Translations under genes and position numbers: made by a program
Shown here: piece by piece, positions 27,201 through 33,572 of the stretch
How the letters are laid out: the number at the start of each line of letters is the position of its first letter
Numbering within the stretch: the first letter of the stretch is position 1
The notes under the pieces: generated by a model
What the model was told of the DNA's origin: nothing
What the model saw: the letters and a program-made list of their open reading frames with translations, nothing else
Databases searched by the model: none
Source: Hetaerina americana
Taxonomy: Eukaryota; Arthropoda; Insecta; Odonata; Calopterygidae
Length of the DNA: 64,000 nucleotides
NCBI GenBank assembly: GCA_022747635.1
Contig: JAKTNV010000010.1
Span: 39,580,237 to 39,644,236 of the forward strand
Direction: 5' to 3'

Positions 27201-29901
27201 AAAAAATAGCAGGGTTAGAAATTAGATCCTTAAAGTAATAAAATAAGATAACTTTTGAGATGAAGGAGACATTTTGCACTGTTGCAATGGAAAAAATATA
27301 TACCATAGCAATTAATACAGAATAACTGTTCTTGCCAAATCTTGGCTTTAGCAATACCATGAAAACTTTTCAAGATATTTTAAATATTTCTCTCCTTCCA
27401 AACTGCTAAATGATAATAACCTTAACTTCTTATTTGATTGCTAAGGTATTTTATGTAGGATATAATTAGGCTTTGGGATGCATGAAAGATGAATACATTG
27501 TTATGTATTTGATTTATGTAATGCTGCCCCCAAAAAAGTCGTCAAATTTTGAGTCTTAACTGTAAGTCAAAGGTATATTCATTAACATGAAAAATCAATA
27601 CTTGTTGACATATGTTCTACGAGGTGTTCATAAAGGAATCAATTTTTAATGATCCCCTATTTTGACAGTTAAATCATGAAATTATCACTTTTCCTTTAAA
27701 ATACACAGCATGATGATCTAGCAAGTAGATAGCTCAAAATTTTGATAGTTACATGATGGAAGAAAGCATTTAGGACTGGGAACTTATGAAAGAAAAAATG
27801 TGTGCTTTGCCAAGGGTGTGAGTAAATGTACAACAGACTCATCAACTGTTATTACACATGATATTCCATAACTAATTTTTGTAAGATATTGAAACAGCAT
27901 TATTTGTTCAATGTTTTTCACTACCATCAAGTGCCTTTCACCATTAAGGTTTCTGTCCTCTTACATCTTTTGAAATGGACCTGGTAGATTTATTTTTTTA
28001 GGGTTTCAGTGATATTCTCTTCATTAAGAGGACCCTCTACTTATCAGTGATATGTTAAGACCTTCCCTTTGAGCATTCTTCTCTATACATATTATATGAA
28101 TCTTATATTTGCTCAAGTTAAAATACCATTGTAACAAATTGTGCAAACCATTTGATGAATTAGTAAAAGACTATGATGTTCAACATGAGCATAAGCAATG
28201 ATATTACCAATTAAAGTAAAAAAAATAGTGAATATTTAAATTTAAATGAACAGAGATCTAATAAAAAAACTAATGTCTTCAATACTTCCTTGAAGAGCCT
28301 GCCAATTACATTTTTTTCACAAATTTAACATTAATGGGAATTTTACAGAAACTACTCATTGACTTGAATCCAACTGGGGCAATGTTTATTTTGTTTCAGT
28401 TGTATGGATTTTAATATCAGTAGAAAAGAGGAAGATATTCACTAGGTTTTTTATATAGATTGTCATGTTGTTCGCAAATGAAACAGAAAATAGGGAAAAA
28501 AGATGACTAGTGTTTGGAAAATTTTTAAATGTGACCATGGAGAAAAATTTTGTGAGTGAATCGAATTAACAAAGAGAGTAATGATGATGATGTAATTAGG
28601 GGGGGGAGGAAACTGCTGTAAATGAAAAGAGGATGAAGGTGTCTCGGTTGAGATGTGCTCAGATTGTATTCAGCTGAGGAGGAAATGCTGAAGGATAGAA
28701 AGAAGAAAAAGGACTGCTAAGTTAAAAGATTTTAGGAAAGAGAGAATTAAAACACTGATGAAGATAAGGGGCTCAAAATAAAATGAAGTGGAGAGAGTTC
28801 AGTTGCTACCTATGAAATGACAGATTCACCGCAGAAAGCTCAGCCACTGGGGTATTTAAAAAACTGCACATTGCGCACACAGGTTTTCATATTTGGATAG
28901 AATTTGTTATTGTTTTTGAATATATGGATGGTATAGCATGTTCTCCCCTTGATTCTTATGGCAGTGCCCTGCTAAAATATGTCAAAATAAATTATGCTTC
29001 AGTTTTAGGATTGAATATTTGAAGTATTTTGATGAATCTACATGAAATACAAGAAAACCCAATGACTTTGGTCAGGGTGCTCTTCACTTTTAATTACATC
29101 AATTATAATTACGGAAAATAGTAGGGATCAAAATGACAAAGTTTATAGTAACCACTATTTCTTAATTGATTGACCTTATCTTATATGTTTATGGTTGATA
29201 TGATTTTTGAATATGGACACCAGAAATTCCATTGAATCCAACAAAAAATATTCTCTGGCTTAAAAGAGAAGAGTTGCCATGCATCGTCATCAGAGGCCTT
29301 TAATTAAAACAACCATTTGTTTCCAAAATATTTTCTATTCTCTCCAATCTCTCTCTTAGTTAATGTATCAACTGGGTATCCTCACTATGCAAATGTATCA
29401 TATTATAACACAGTAAGTTCAAAGGCAGCGTAAACTCAGATTTGACTAGTATTGGGAAGAAACTACTGGAAATGACAACATCAGCCATTCAACTCCAGAT
29501 ACAGTAAGGAAAACCTGCCAACAGATTGCAAAAGGTTTCTGTGTAGCAATTGGTAGATAGCATTTGTCTCTTGTAGCTAGTTGCTTAAGGCTAAAATCCA
29601 TTATATACCATGGCCTGTTGATGCATGCATTAAGGGATTACTCTTATTTTTTTATGATATTGACTCTGTCATTAAAATGAGTCACGTGAAAGGAAAGATC
29701 TTCTTTATTGAAAATATCTTATTTCTTGAATGCAAAATACATATTTTGTAATTCTTCTTACAGTGGAAGAAGAAACTCGAGAGGCGAAGAGCATCAACAA
29801 GGTTCAAGGCAGCTGCTTCAGTAGCCCAGTTGGTTACCCATTTTAATACAATGACTCATCAGTCCAATCCAGCCAACTTATTTACATCTAATGAAGAATA
29901 A
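1..29901 (+). CDS. NACHT/WD-repeat (NWD1/NWD2-like) protein, 3' part of gene, 18 exons
   Basis: Spliced reading frame: exons 1-209, 1710-1922, 3512-3710, 5897-6066, 7086-7411, 9214-9430, 11254-11588, 11795-11906, 14325-14431, 14548-14694, 15489-15722, 18043-18219, 20514-20711, 21206-21381, 24188-24357, 25404-25522, 25782-25971, 29764-29901. Every phase joins and the sum is 1144 codons plus TAA. Exon 1 resembles the linker between the NACHT/helical part and the WD propellers of NWD proteins (APQLVGRLLP, then HTPGGPLK, then YSLEGHQFAV). WD-like strands follow: NLYVWKLENG, RTVKVWNV, GCVGVWDIKTGRL, NVLVWNRL. Exons 4-5 and 13 add Asn/Ser/Lys-rich and Ser/Thr-rich inserts that look disordered. No membrane segment is seen. 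The family is known as STAND-type NTPase scaffolds, but the NTPase is outside the window, so function here is inferred. The paralogue (NWD1 or NWD2) is not settled. Confidence 0.8.
300..760 (-). pseudogene. LINE 3'-ORF remnant in NWD intron 1
   Basis: The reverse complement reads MKAFEIWIWRRIKKVNWTEK, a match to the signature near the C-terminus of arthropod LINE reverse transcriptases (EAFEMW.RRM..+SWT). Weaker matches through the GH/GRMLGKRGRGR region follow, with stops and frameshifts. Pyrimidine-rich on the + strand as a consequence. Confidence 0.6.
1710..1922 (+). CDS. NWD-like exon 2
   Basis: Acceptor TTTACAG, donor CAG|GTAAAG, phase 0 to 0. It encodes the first propeller blade: YSLEGHQFAVFGF, then YVVSISNKFITWDLST, a canonical GH...WD spacing. 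Confidence 0.9.
1923..3511 (+). other. NWD intron 2
   Basis: 1.6 kb with no recognised gene or repeat. A GC-richer patch at about 2550-2720 stands out from the AT-rich surroundings but matches nothing recognised. Confidence 0.5.
3512..3710 (+). CDS. NWD-like exon 3
   Basis: Acceptor TTTTGCAG, donor A|GTATGT, phase 0 to 1. The residues TVLLNMLTNEFVIL and RTWCQFDMRGRL read as a degenerate WD blade. Confidence 0.88.
4971..5054 (+). repeat. Short relative of the TTAA MITE
   Basis: Starts TTAACCCTCTTGCTG and shares CCTAGTATGTTTGCAT plus a GGCTGC core with the reverse complement of the 25062-25343 MITE. It ends near GCTGAAGAGGG, without an intact right TTAA. Confidence 0.4.
5085..5400 (+). pseudogene. 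LINE C-terminal remnant in NWD intron 3
   Basis: Frames include ILRRNELVNMLIEGRMLE, resembling the IGH.LRH.GL...ILEGRM.G segment of LINE reverse-transcriptase C-termini. Stops and frame changes interrupt it. Confidence 0.45.
5897..6066 (+). CDS. NWD-like exon 4
   Basis: Acceptor TTCCTACAG, donor CAG|GTGTTA, phase 1 to 0. It starts SENGHWPDPERIL and then becomes Asn/Ser/Asp-rich, probably a disordered loop out of the propeller. Confidence 0.85.
7086..7411 (+). CDS. NWD-like exon 5, ends at a GC donor
   Basis: Acceptor CTTTCTTTCAG. The first half is a charged Lys/Asn/Ser insert. The second half, from GKTLIANILLYM through LEPFSFH, returns to propeller-like sequence. The only phase-compatible end is AG|GCAAGT (phase 2), a GC-AG intron. 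The nearby GT at 7416 puts the next exon out of frame. Confidence 0.8.
8344..8648 (-). mobile_element. tRNA-derived SINE, copy 1, with target-site duplication
   Basis: On the - strand it starts with a tRNA-like head, whose B box GGTTCAAATCC lies near 8586-8596, and ends in a CTA-repeat tail at 8344. An 11-bp direct repeat, GTCTTTAATAA, flanks it at 8333-8343 and 8649-8659, typical of LINE-driven insertion. Confidence 0.75.
8749..9053 (-). mobile_element. tRNA-derived SINE, copy 2
   Basis: Same family, orientation and length as the copy 100 bp upstream, with the same CTA tail and GGGGAGGCGAC block, but clearly diverged. The B-box region is degenerate (GGTTTGGATCC). No clear duplication is visible. 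Confidence 0.7.
9214..9430 (+). CDS. NWD-like exon 6
   Basis: Acceptor TATGATTTAG, phase 2 in, donor GAG|GTTAGT, phase 0 out. It encodes AMVMTKDNSTMYCCATPNRY, then a basic KKKRMKR run and an acidic ESEDEEEDMDE tract. The basic run could act as a nuclear signal, but this is not tested. Confidence 0.88.
9945..11080 (-). pseudogene. Decayed IS630/Tc1-mariner-like transposase
   Basis: Reading leftward, broken frames show VNKKNCHYWATDNPHQ-like sequence, then LENFLLPKMEEYCEKYN, KAFWFQQDGAMAHTAHHS, FPGHLISLQGDFPWPP and YLKAEVYKVQPSILEALKE. This is the order seen in a widespread insect transposase family with QQDGA.AHTA and WPP.SPDLS motifs. Stops and frameshifts are many and terminal repeats were not found. 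It lies in NWD intron 6. Confidence 0.7.
11254..11588 (+). CDS. NWD-like exon 7
   Basis: Acceptor TTATCCTTAG, donor AG|GTGAGT, phase 0 to 2. An acidic start is followed by blade sequence (EATLLGTVSYGFVVWQDVDG) and VSANRDVAIAGVR. This is the longest propeller exon of the gene. Confidence 0.9.
11795..11906 (+). CDS. NWD-like exon 8
   Basis: Acceptor ATAATTTTAG, donor TCG|GTAAAT, phase 2 to 0. WD strand NLYVWKLENGELMKVLDAH followed by GRIISL, the usual start of the next blade. Confidence 0.9.
12167..12289. repeat. Fold-back repeat, arms about 42 bp
   Basis: The outer ends GTAGGTT...CAACTGTTT and AAACAGTTGTTG...CAACCTAC are inverted copies, continuing through TCCTGGAGG/CCTCCAGGA, with a loop of about 40 bases. 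The arms differ at several positions. It could be a small MITE. The ORF across it has no homology. Confidence 0.55.
12467..13219 (-). mobile_element. Internally deleted mariner, 753 bp
   Basis: Perfect 33-bp inverted ends (CGAGGGTCATCCGG...) with TA on both sides (12465, 13220). It keeps the transposase N-terminus and the last 34 codons (LNELAAKDY to DYVEK) and has lost the whole catalytic core. The two remnants are in different frames across the junction near 12660. It lies in NWD intron 8, opposite to the gene. Confidence 0.85.
12660..13067 (-). CDS. Mariner transposase DNA-binding domain only, 135 aa
   Basis: An intact frame from ATG at 13067. Residues 1-125 are the paired helix-turn-helix of a mariner transposase (FLNARNVRPCDIHRQL, SSVRRWCRNFNMGR, DERSGRPSV linker, ICEHFPNVSRTIVHEIV, ICARWVPH). 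The frame then runs into the deletion junction and stops. No catalytic aspartate remains. If expressed it could bind its terminal repeats but not cut. Expression is not shown. Confidence 0.7.
   Translation of the reverse strand: MFTMFKKIENAASCEVRAVIKFLNARNVRPCDIHRQLKEVYGDNVMDESSVRRWCRNFNMGRGNTHDDERSGRPSVITDQLVSSVDEFVRNDRRVTIDDICEHFPNVSRTIVHEIVKNHLHYAKICARWVPHVSQ
13560..14170 (-). pseudogene. LINE reverse-transcriptase C-terminal remnant in NWD intron 8
   Basis: The - strand reads IFQAILEGRMLRKQGRGRKK then VGFLDSLKADRSYEERNN, the ILEGKM.GKRGRGRPR..YLD motif of LINE ORF2 C-termini, preceded by weaker matches and followed by a decayed 3' end. Confidence 0.65.
14325..14431 (+). CDS. NWD-like exon 9
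   Basis: Acceptor CATTTCCAG, donor AG|GTATCT, phase 0 to 2. It encodes VITSSIDRTVKVWNV, the clearest WD signature in the gene. Confidence 0.92.
14548..14694 (+). CDS. NWD-like exon 10
   Basis: Acceptor ATTTTATAG, donor AA|GTAAGT, phase 2 to 2. It encodes VVTVTRGCVGVWDIKTGRL, one WD blade, then the start of the next (TYAQITPDGK). Confidence 0.92.
15489..15722 (+). CDS. NWD-like exon 11
   Basis: Acceptor CATACACAG, donor AG|GTTTGT, phase 2 to 2. It encodes YIVSSESGNVLVWNRLLEQV and then a Pro/Gln/Glu-rich loop ending EEQTR. Confidence 0.9.
15723..18042 (+). other. NWD intron 11
   Basis: 2.3 kb. Apart from the hairpin insertion at 17054-17185, no gene or known repeat is recognised. Confidence 0.5.
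17054..17185. mobile_element. Hairpin insertion with 12-bp duplication
   Basis: Two perfect 39-base inverted arms (17092-17130 and 17149-17187) enclose an 18-base loop. The segment is bracketed by AAGTAGAAATAT at 17042-17053 and 17186-17197. A duplicated target plus a fold-back suggests insertion of a snap-back product or a MITE. No coding potential. Confidence 0.65.
18043..18219 (+). CDS. NWD-like exon 12
   Basis: Acceptor TTGATTTCAG, donor AA|GTATGT, phase 2 to 2. It encodes CVMVVRSLPTGVQSFSY and YRDAIITSDGQHLVIIS, a blade with the GQ/SDG turn, then a short Ser/Lys tail. Confidence 0.9.
18220..20513 (+). other. NWD intron 12
   Basis: 2.3 kb. It includes a partial SINE tail near 20182 and a GC-richer patch at about 18789-18905 whose short frame is unrecognised. 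A possible exon at 18765 is out of phase and was not accepted. Confidence 0.45.
20182..20310 (-). repeat. SINE family B, partial copy
   Basis: Shares the CTGCGAGAGATGCCG... tail, the TGCATTTCAATGCAA block and the start of the tRNA-like head with copies at 21437, 21716, 33776 and 50006. Confidence 0.6.
20514..20711 (+). CDS. NWD-like exon 13, Ser/Thr-rich insert
   Basis: Acceptor TTATAATAG, donor AG|GTAAAA, phase 2 to 2. It begins SRSRSGSSDTL, has a long run dominated by Ser and Thr, then returns to blade sequence (SLIVLNAQTGSLLH). The long antisense frame here is a shadow of this low-complexity coding stretch. Confidence 0.82.
21206..21381 (+). CDS. NWD-like exon 14, start uncertain
   Basis: The body (FAVDYNPRLIFSCCIGRV to VAVVTSGGGDSG) is secure, because it joins exon 15 in phase 1 as GA-GGAAGGG. 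The start at 21206 (acceptor TTGTTGTGAG) is the only nearby phase-2 choice. A stronger acceptor at 21167 (TTATTCTTTCAG) would add RILNEI but then hit TGA at 21202 in its frame. A one-base error or mutation near 21180 would explain both. Confidence 0.6.
21437..21560 (-). repeat. SINE family B, tRNA-like head
   Basis: The - strand carries an A-box-like TAACTGGCTAAAGCACTCGG and a B box GGTTTGAATCCC in tRNA order, then GCAAATGATTTTTAAACTCT and the CAATTTC block of family B. This is the best-preserved head of the family and supports a tRNA origin. Confidence 0.65.
21716..21895. repeat. SINE family B inverted dimer (tails)
   Basis: A minus-oriented tail (AGAGATGCCGCAACAGTAAC...) is followed by a plus-oriented tail ending GTTGCGGCATCTCCCACAG, giving a palindrome of about 180 bp in NWD intron 14, directly upstream of mariner copy 1. 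Confidence 0.6.
21946..23277 (+). mobile_element. Full-length mariner, copy 1 (1332 bp)
   Basis: Inverted ends CTACCTTGATCAAAAAGTTC / ...AAATTTTTGATCAAGGTAG with TA at 21944 and 23278. It contains one uninterrupted transposase. It sits in NWD intron 14 in the sense of the gene. The near identity to the copy at 41459 implies recent movement. Confidence 0.95.
22151..23224 (+). CDS. Mariner transposase, intact DD34D
   Basis: 357 residues from the ATG at 22151. The open frame extends upstream from a TTG at 22082, but this ATG starts the conserved part. The N-terminal paired helix-turn-helix spans roughly residues 10-120, with the SGRPS linker at about 62-66. Catalytic Asp residues sit at 158 (TGDETW), 253 (HHDNAPSH) and 288 (SPDLAPCD), the last two with the 34-residue spacing that defines mariners. 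It ends GDNIDLDE. No lesion is seen, so it may be active. Confidence 0.93.
   Translation: MDLNLQQRTCIKFCVKNGFSGARTLEMLEKCFGNDSLKKTVVYQWHERFRSGRESIEDDERSGRPSTSKVGEKIDKVKEMLVNNRKLTIREIAEDMNIAYGSAQDIVVNDLGFRRVAAKLVPKDLNFMQKRDRVDVAKDMICEAESDPTFIKRIITGDETWVYEYDTQSRHQASEWRSPNEPRPKKPRRFQSKKKAMLTVFMDYNGVVHHEFLPEGQTVNKEYYLGVMRRLREAIRRKRPEMWAENSWILHHDNAPSHSAIIIRNFLTNNATNTIQQPPNSPDLAPCDFFLFNRVKKPLRGTRFSSREEVMEKSQEALMDIPKTEYKKCFEDWIKRWHKCVAVDGDYFEGDNIDLDE
24188..24357 (+). CDS. NWD-like exon 15
   Basis: Acceptor CCTTTCAG, donor ACA|GTACGT, phase 1 to 0. It encodes a Gly/Ala turn, then ALVDIRTRRVVRWISRWGGH and GKFGLCAPPRGGLELL, a WD-type blade. Confidence 0.88.
25062..25343. mobile_element. piggyBac-type MITE, 282 bp
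   Basis: TTAA at both ends, with inverted termini TTAATCCTTTTGCTGCA / TGCAGCAAAAGGGTTAA and no coding capacity. TTAA targeting is characteristic of piggyBac. The assignment rests on this and on the C-C-Y-T-T-T start. It lies in NWD intron 15. Confidence 0.65.
25404..25522 (+). CDS. NWD-like exon 16
   Basis: Acceptor TTTTTAATAG, donor AG|GTATGA, phase 0 to 2. It encodes VRTFIPRVAEGVFTVATAF and YVLYYHSGHKTLRVFR. Confidence 0.9.
25782..25971 (+). CDS. NWD-like exon 17
   Basis: Acceptor ATTATTCCAG, donor GAA|GTAAGA, phase 2 to 0. It encodes the last blade (VTALESTEDGMAVVIGTVDG, CLSVLAI), then PSRDEE. Confidence 0.9.
25972..29763 (+). other. NWD last intron, 3.8 kb
   Basis: AT-rich. No protein homology, tRNA or clear repeat was found. 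A purine-rich stretch at about 28550-28830 might be old LINE sequence but was not convincing. Confidence 0.5.
29764..29901 (+). CDS. NWD-like last exon and stop
   Basis: Acceptor TTCTTCTTACAG, phase 0. It encodes a basic helix (WKKKLERRRASTRFKAAA) and ends LFTSNEE then TAA at 29899. This basic tail follows the propeller and is probably exposed. Confidence 0.9.
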   Translation, partial: WKKKLERRRASTRFKAAASVAQLVTHFNTMTHQSNPANLFTSNEE

Positions 29902-30150
29902 GGAAGTAAAACTGTTTAGGGGACTTTAATGTATTTTAATCTTATTTCCAAAACTTGAGAAAAATCAAAATATCTTTACTCTTCAATTTAGTTAAGTCGA
30001 ACTTACTTTGCTTCAACATGGTACCTGATATAAATGCATATATAAAATGCTACTGTAAATATGGTATATCAATTCCTATGTGCATACTTCTGTGTAATAT
30101 TGAAGCTTATTTTTATCATAAATTAAATCAGAATAATTCACTAAATTTGG

Positions 30151-30156
30151 AATAAA
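30151..30156 (+). terminator. Poly(A) signal of the NWD-like gene
   Basis: AATAAA 250 bases after the stop codon, followed by T-rich sequence. It is the first canonical hexamer downstream. Confidence 0.6.
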
Positions 30157-33100
30157 GCAATCACTTGAATTTGCTCCACTTTTTATTGCCTTTTAGCAGT
30201 GTCTTCAACTTATCATTCTCATCGTTACTACATCAGTTTCTATCCTATACATCAGTGCTCTCCTGTACAAACCTTCCGAATACAAGTGCTCCATTAACAT
30301 TTTTCAGTTCCATCAATAATTTGATAGCTTATTTTTCTACATTACATATGTTTCATCATTTTTTCAAAGACATTCTTTGACTCAACAATTAATTGGTAAC
30401 AATCTTCGCCGAAATTCTTACTATTTCACTGAACCAATTTTTCACCAATACTGTAATTCCTACTGCCTAGTATTAGAAACTAGTTGTGCAGTTAGTTGCA
30501 ATATATTTGCCACATCAATCTGCAATTTGGCTCATGACTGAGGTCAACATCTCAATTCACTTGTCTTATAATAAAACATATTTTTGATTAATGTAGTGTG
30601 ATATGTATTCACCAAGGCAACCTCAATTGATCATTGGAACTCCAACTTTCCAATGGCAAACTGTTAGTCAGAAAAATATTTTTTACATACTCGGAAATAC
30701 TTTCTTAGTCTGGACATGTCATTCCATCAGTCTTAAAAATATATTAAATGGAATGGGGAATAAAATAATAAAAACTACAGTTTTATAAGCTCACATTTGA
30801 GTAATAAGTGGATTATAAAACATTATAATCAGTCTGTATTAGTACCAGTGGATAGCATTACCATACATCTGCTGTATGGCTGGTTACAAAGTAGAAATAC
30901 TATTGACCAATAATGGGTTCTTGATCAATATCTATGTTAATGAAGAGCTAATGAAGGATTATCTATAAAAAGAACTTAATTTTGTCGAAACAATACAAGT
31001 CTAATACATATTAAACATGAATAATGAATGAAAATCAACAGAATGGCCACAACACTCACTGAATCACAAACATTTAGGCATAAACCACAAATGTATGTCC
31101 TATAAGAAAAATAAGGAAGCTTTTGTTCACAGTCTCTGCCTCCACAAGTCATTAATTTCAATTGTGCATGCTTTCCAAATAGTTTCCAACTTTCTTGTTG
31201 CATCTGAACTCTTGTTTGTAATGGAGTGAGAAAATTTTGGCTAGTCTGTGAAACTCATATTTCATGGAATGTAACTTTGTGCACCAGTCCAGCAAACAAT
31301 GAACTACTGGACTTCTTTGCTGTTAGTTTACCCAGAAACACTTATTTTTATTATTTTAATACAATCTGCAAATATTTTCAGAGGATGTAGCATGTGCTTG
31401 TGTTTGCTGAATTACATTAACTACATATTCACAACATGTAAATGTTCCTCTTGTCTAATACATCAATCCAATATGAACATGCTCTTTTATCTTTTGAGAG
31501 AAGCTATTGTGACAAGCGGGATGACTTACTATCACGTAGAAGCAAATGAACAATACAATACACAATAAATGTCTAAATGTCAATATATACTCTCCAAGCA
31601 ATAGAGTATTTTCCAGGAGAAAATCTTTTATGTAAGGAAAGACCTGTCTGAAAGCCTTTATGCTGACTTTTACTACAAATATACACACAATCAGATTAAG
31701 ACTTGTATAGGTGTGGCATGCAATTTTAAAGAACACAAGAGATGTTAAAAACATTTGCATTCATTAACATAAAAAAAATGCAATACATCAGGCCATTACA
31801 TATCCATCCTTATAGAAAATTCAAGGAGGATAAAAGTTAACTGTAGGTCTACAGCCAAAATTAATTAATTTTGTGCAAAATATACTCAACTTATAGGATG
31901 GGAAAGCTACCCCTGAAGTCCATCCATCCCCTGTCAACAGAAACAGTGGCAGTTAAAAAATTAGTGTGCAAATTTCAGATCTCTTCCTTAAAATACTCCT
32001 CAGGTGAAGATTTAAAAGACAAAAAGCTACTACTGAGCATAAATATTGCACTTACTTGCATGGATTCCATTCATTATCCTAAAAATGTCCATCTATTTTA
32101 CACGTGTGACATCAATTTTAAACAAGGTTGAAAAATAAATACACTTTCACAAAACTCAATTATGGCATTCCTGATTTCTATATATATATACAGGTAACAA
32201 TAACTACTGATGAGCCTCTTTGTGACAGGAATTTACCCCAAAAAGCTGATCCTTTCACCAATATATAATTGTGCTATCAACATGATTATTTGTCTGTTAC
32301 CCCATTAAATGCTCAGATATCTTCCAGCCTAAATTTAATCATTAAAATTAATAGATACAAGATTCAGTTAAAATGATTTCTACAATGGAATGTTGGGTGT
32401 TGAGGCAACAAAGCCTTCAATGGTATGGGATACCCATTCATATAGTCCTCCTCAATTCTCAACGTCGGCTATGAAAACTACTGTTGGGAATGTTTTCCAC
32501 GATAAAGCATGTCTCACAACCTGATCATCATTTCAACAGACAGCTGTCACACGAGCTCAATGATAATAGGGCCTTTGTGTTTGGGACTAAAATATTTAAA
32601 AAAAACAATTGTGAGGACATTCTCACTTATTCCAAAAAGAAACAAGCTTCTTGAGATTGAATTCAATAATTTGTGGAGCTTGGAAATTTTCATAAAAAAT
32701 GCCTTCAGTTCGAGGGAGGAGTAAAATTGACTTTCTCCTGAGCCTTTTGGATTTGACACAACTATGAGGAAGGCAATCACATTGTAATAGTGAGCAGCTG
32801 AAGCTAGACTTACAACATATCAGGAGGAGTCACTCTTAAGGGAAGCATTCAAATCTGTAAGTGCAGTCAACTTATTCTCAAGCATATTAATAATCTCTCA
32901 CCATCATTCTCACAAATCAAGCCATTCAGTAAACAAATTTAACAAGCCACATCATCCTTTTCCTGAAATTTCTGTGGTAAAACAGCATACCCACCTAGGC
33001 CAGTATGGCATTGTGCCTTCATACTTCACTCTAAGCATGCTAGCAAATGACAGGCGCAAACAACACCATATCATCATTTGAGGAATCTCGAGCACTGAAC

Positions 33101-33480
33101 AGCAAAAAATACCTCCATTTACTCGAGGCACATTCAATAATTTGAAATAGGATATTTATACCAAGTCCCAAAAGAAAACCTGGAACAAGCACAGAATGGA
33201 ACACCAAAGAAAAGTAAAGTTTTGAGAATGACTGGTTTTGGGTGAGGTATTATGATACCTCCCCATGGATCCCTTATGGAAACCCAAATGGGGGATGTTA
33301 GGAAATGAGTTAGGGGGACGGACAGACAGAGACTTTAAAAAAAAAGACAGAGAGAGCACTCTGTTCAAGAGACTGCCACCGGTCACACAACTGTCCACTG
33401 ATTCAGCTTCACTTATGCACATCAAAGTCACTTCCACTCAATGGGGTATCTCCTATCCACAGAACCGAAGTGGCGAAGTC
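30157..33480. other. Convergent intergenic region and 3' UTRs
   Basis: Spacer between the NWD-like gene (+) and ACLY (-), whose 3' ends face each other. No homology to a protein, tRNA or known element is recognised, and the ORFs are short and low in complexity. TTTATT (minus-strand AATAAA) occurs at several places, for example near 31347 and 30182, so the ACLY poly(A) site cannot be fixed. Confidence 0.5.
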
Positions 33481-33572
33481 TTAGTTGTACTGCTCAGGCA
33501 TGACATATGAAATGTCATCCCATGGATGGCGGTAAAGACCTTGCTTCAGCCTCTTCTGGTCCATGTAGTGAC
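33481..33572 (-). CDS. ACLY: ACLY last exon and stop
   Basis: Encodes [19 protein letters not shown] and [10 protein letters not shown] then TAA at 33483-33481. The conserved C-terminal helix is complete. Confidence 0.95.

Noticed and set aside
28550..28830. Purine-rich stretch as a LINE fragment
   Set aside because: No frame gave a recognisable reverse-transcriptase motif.
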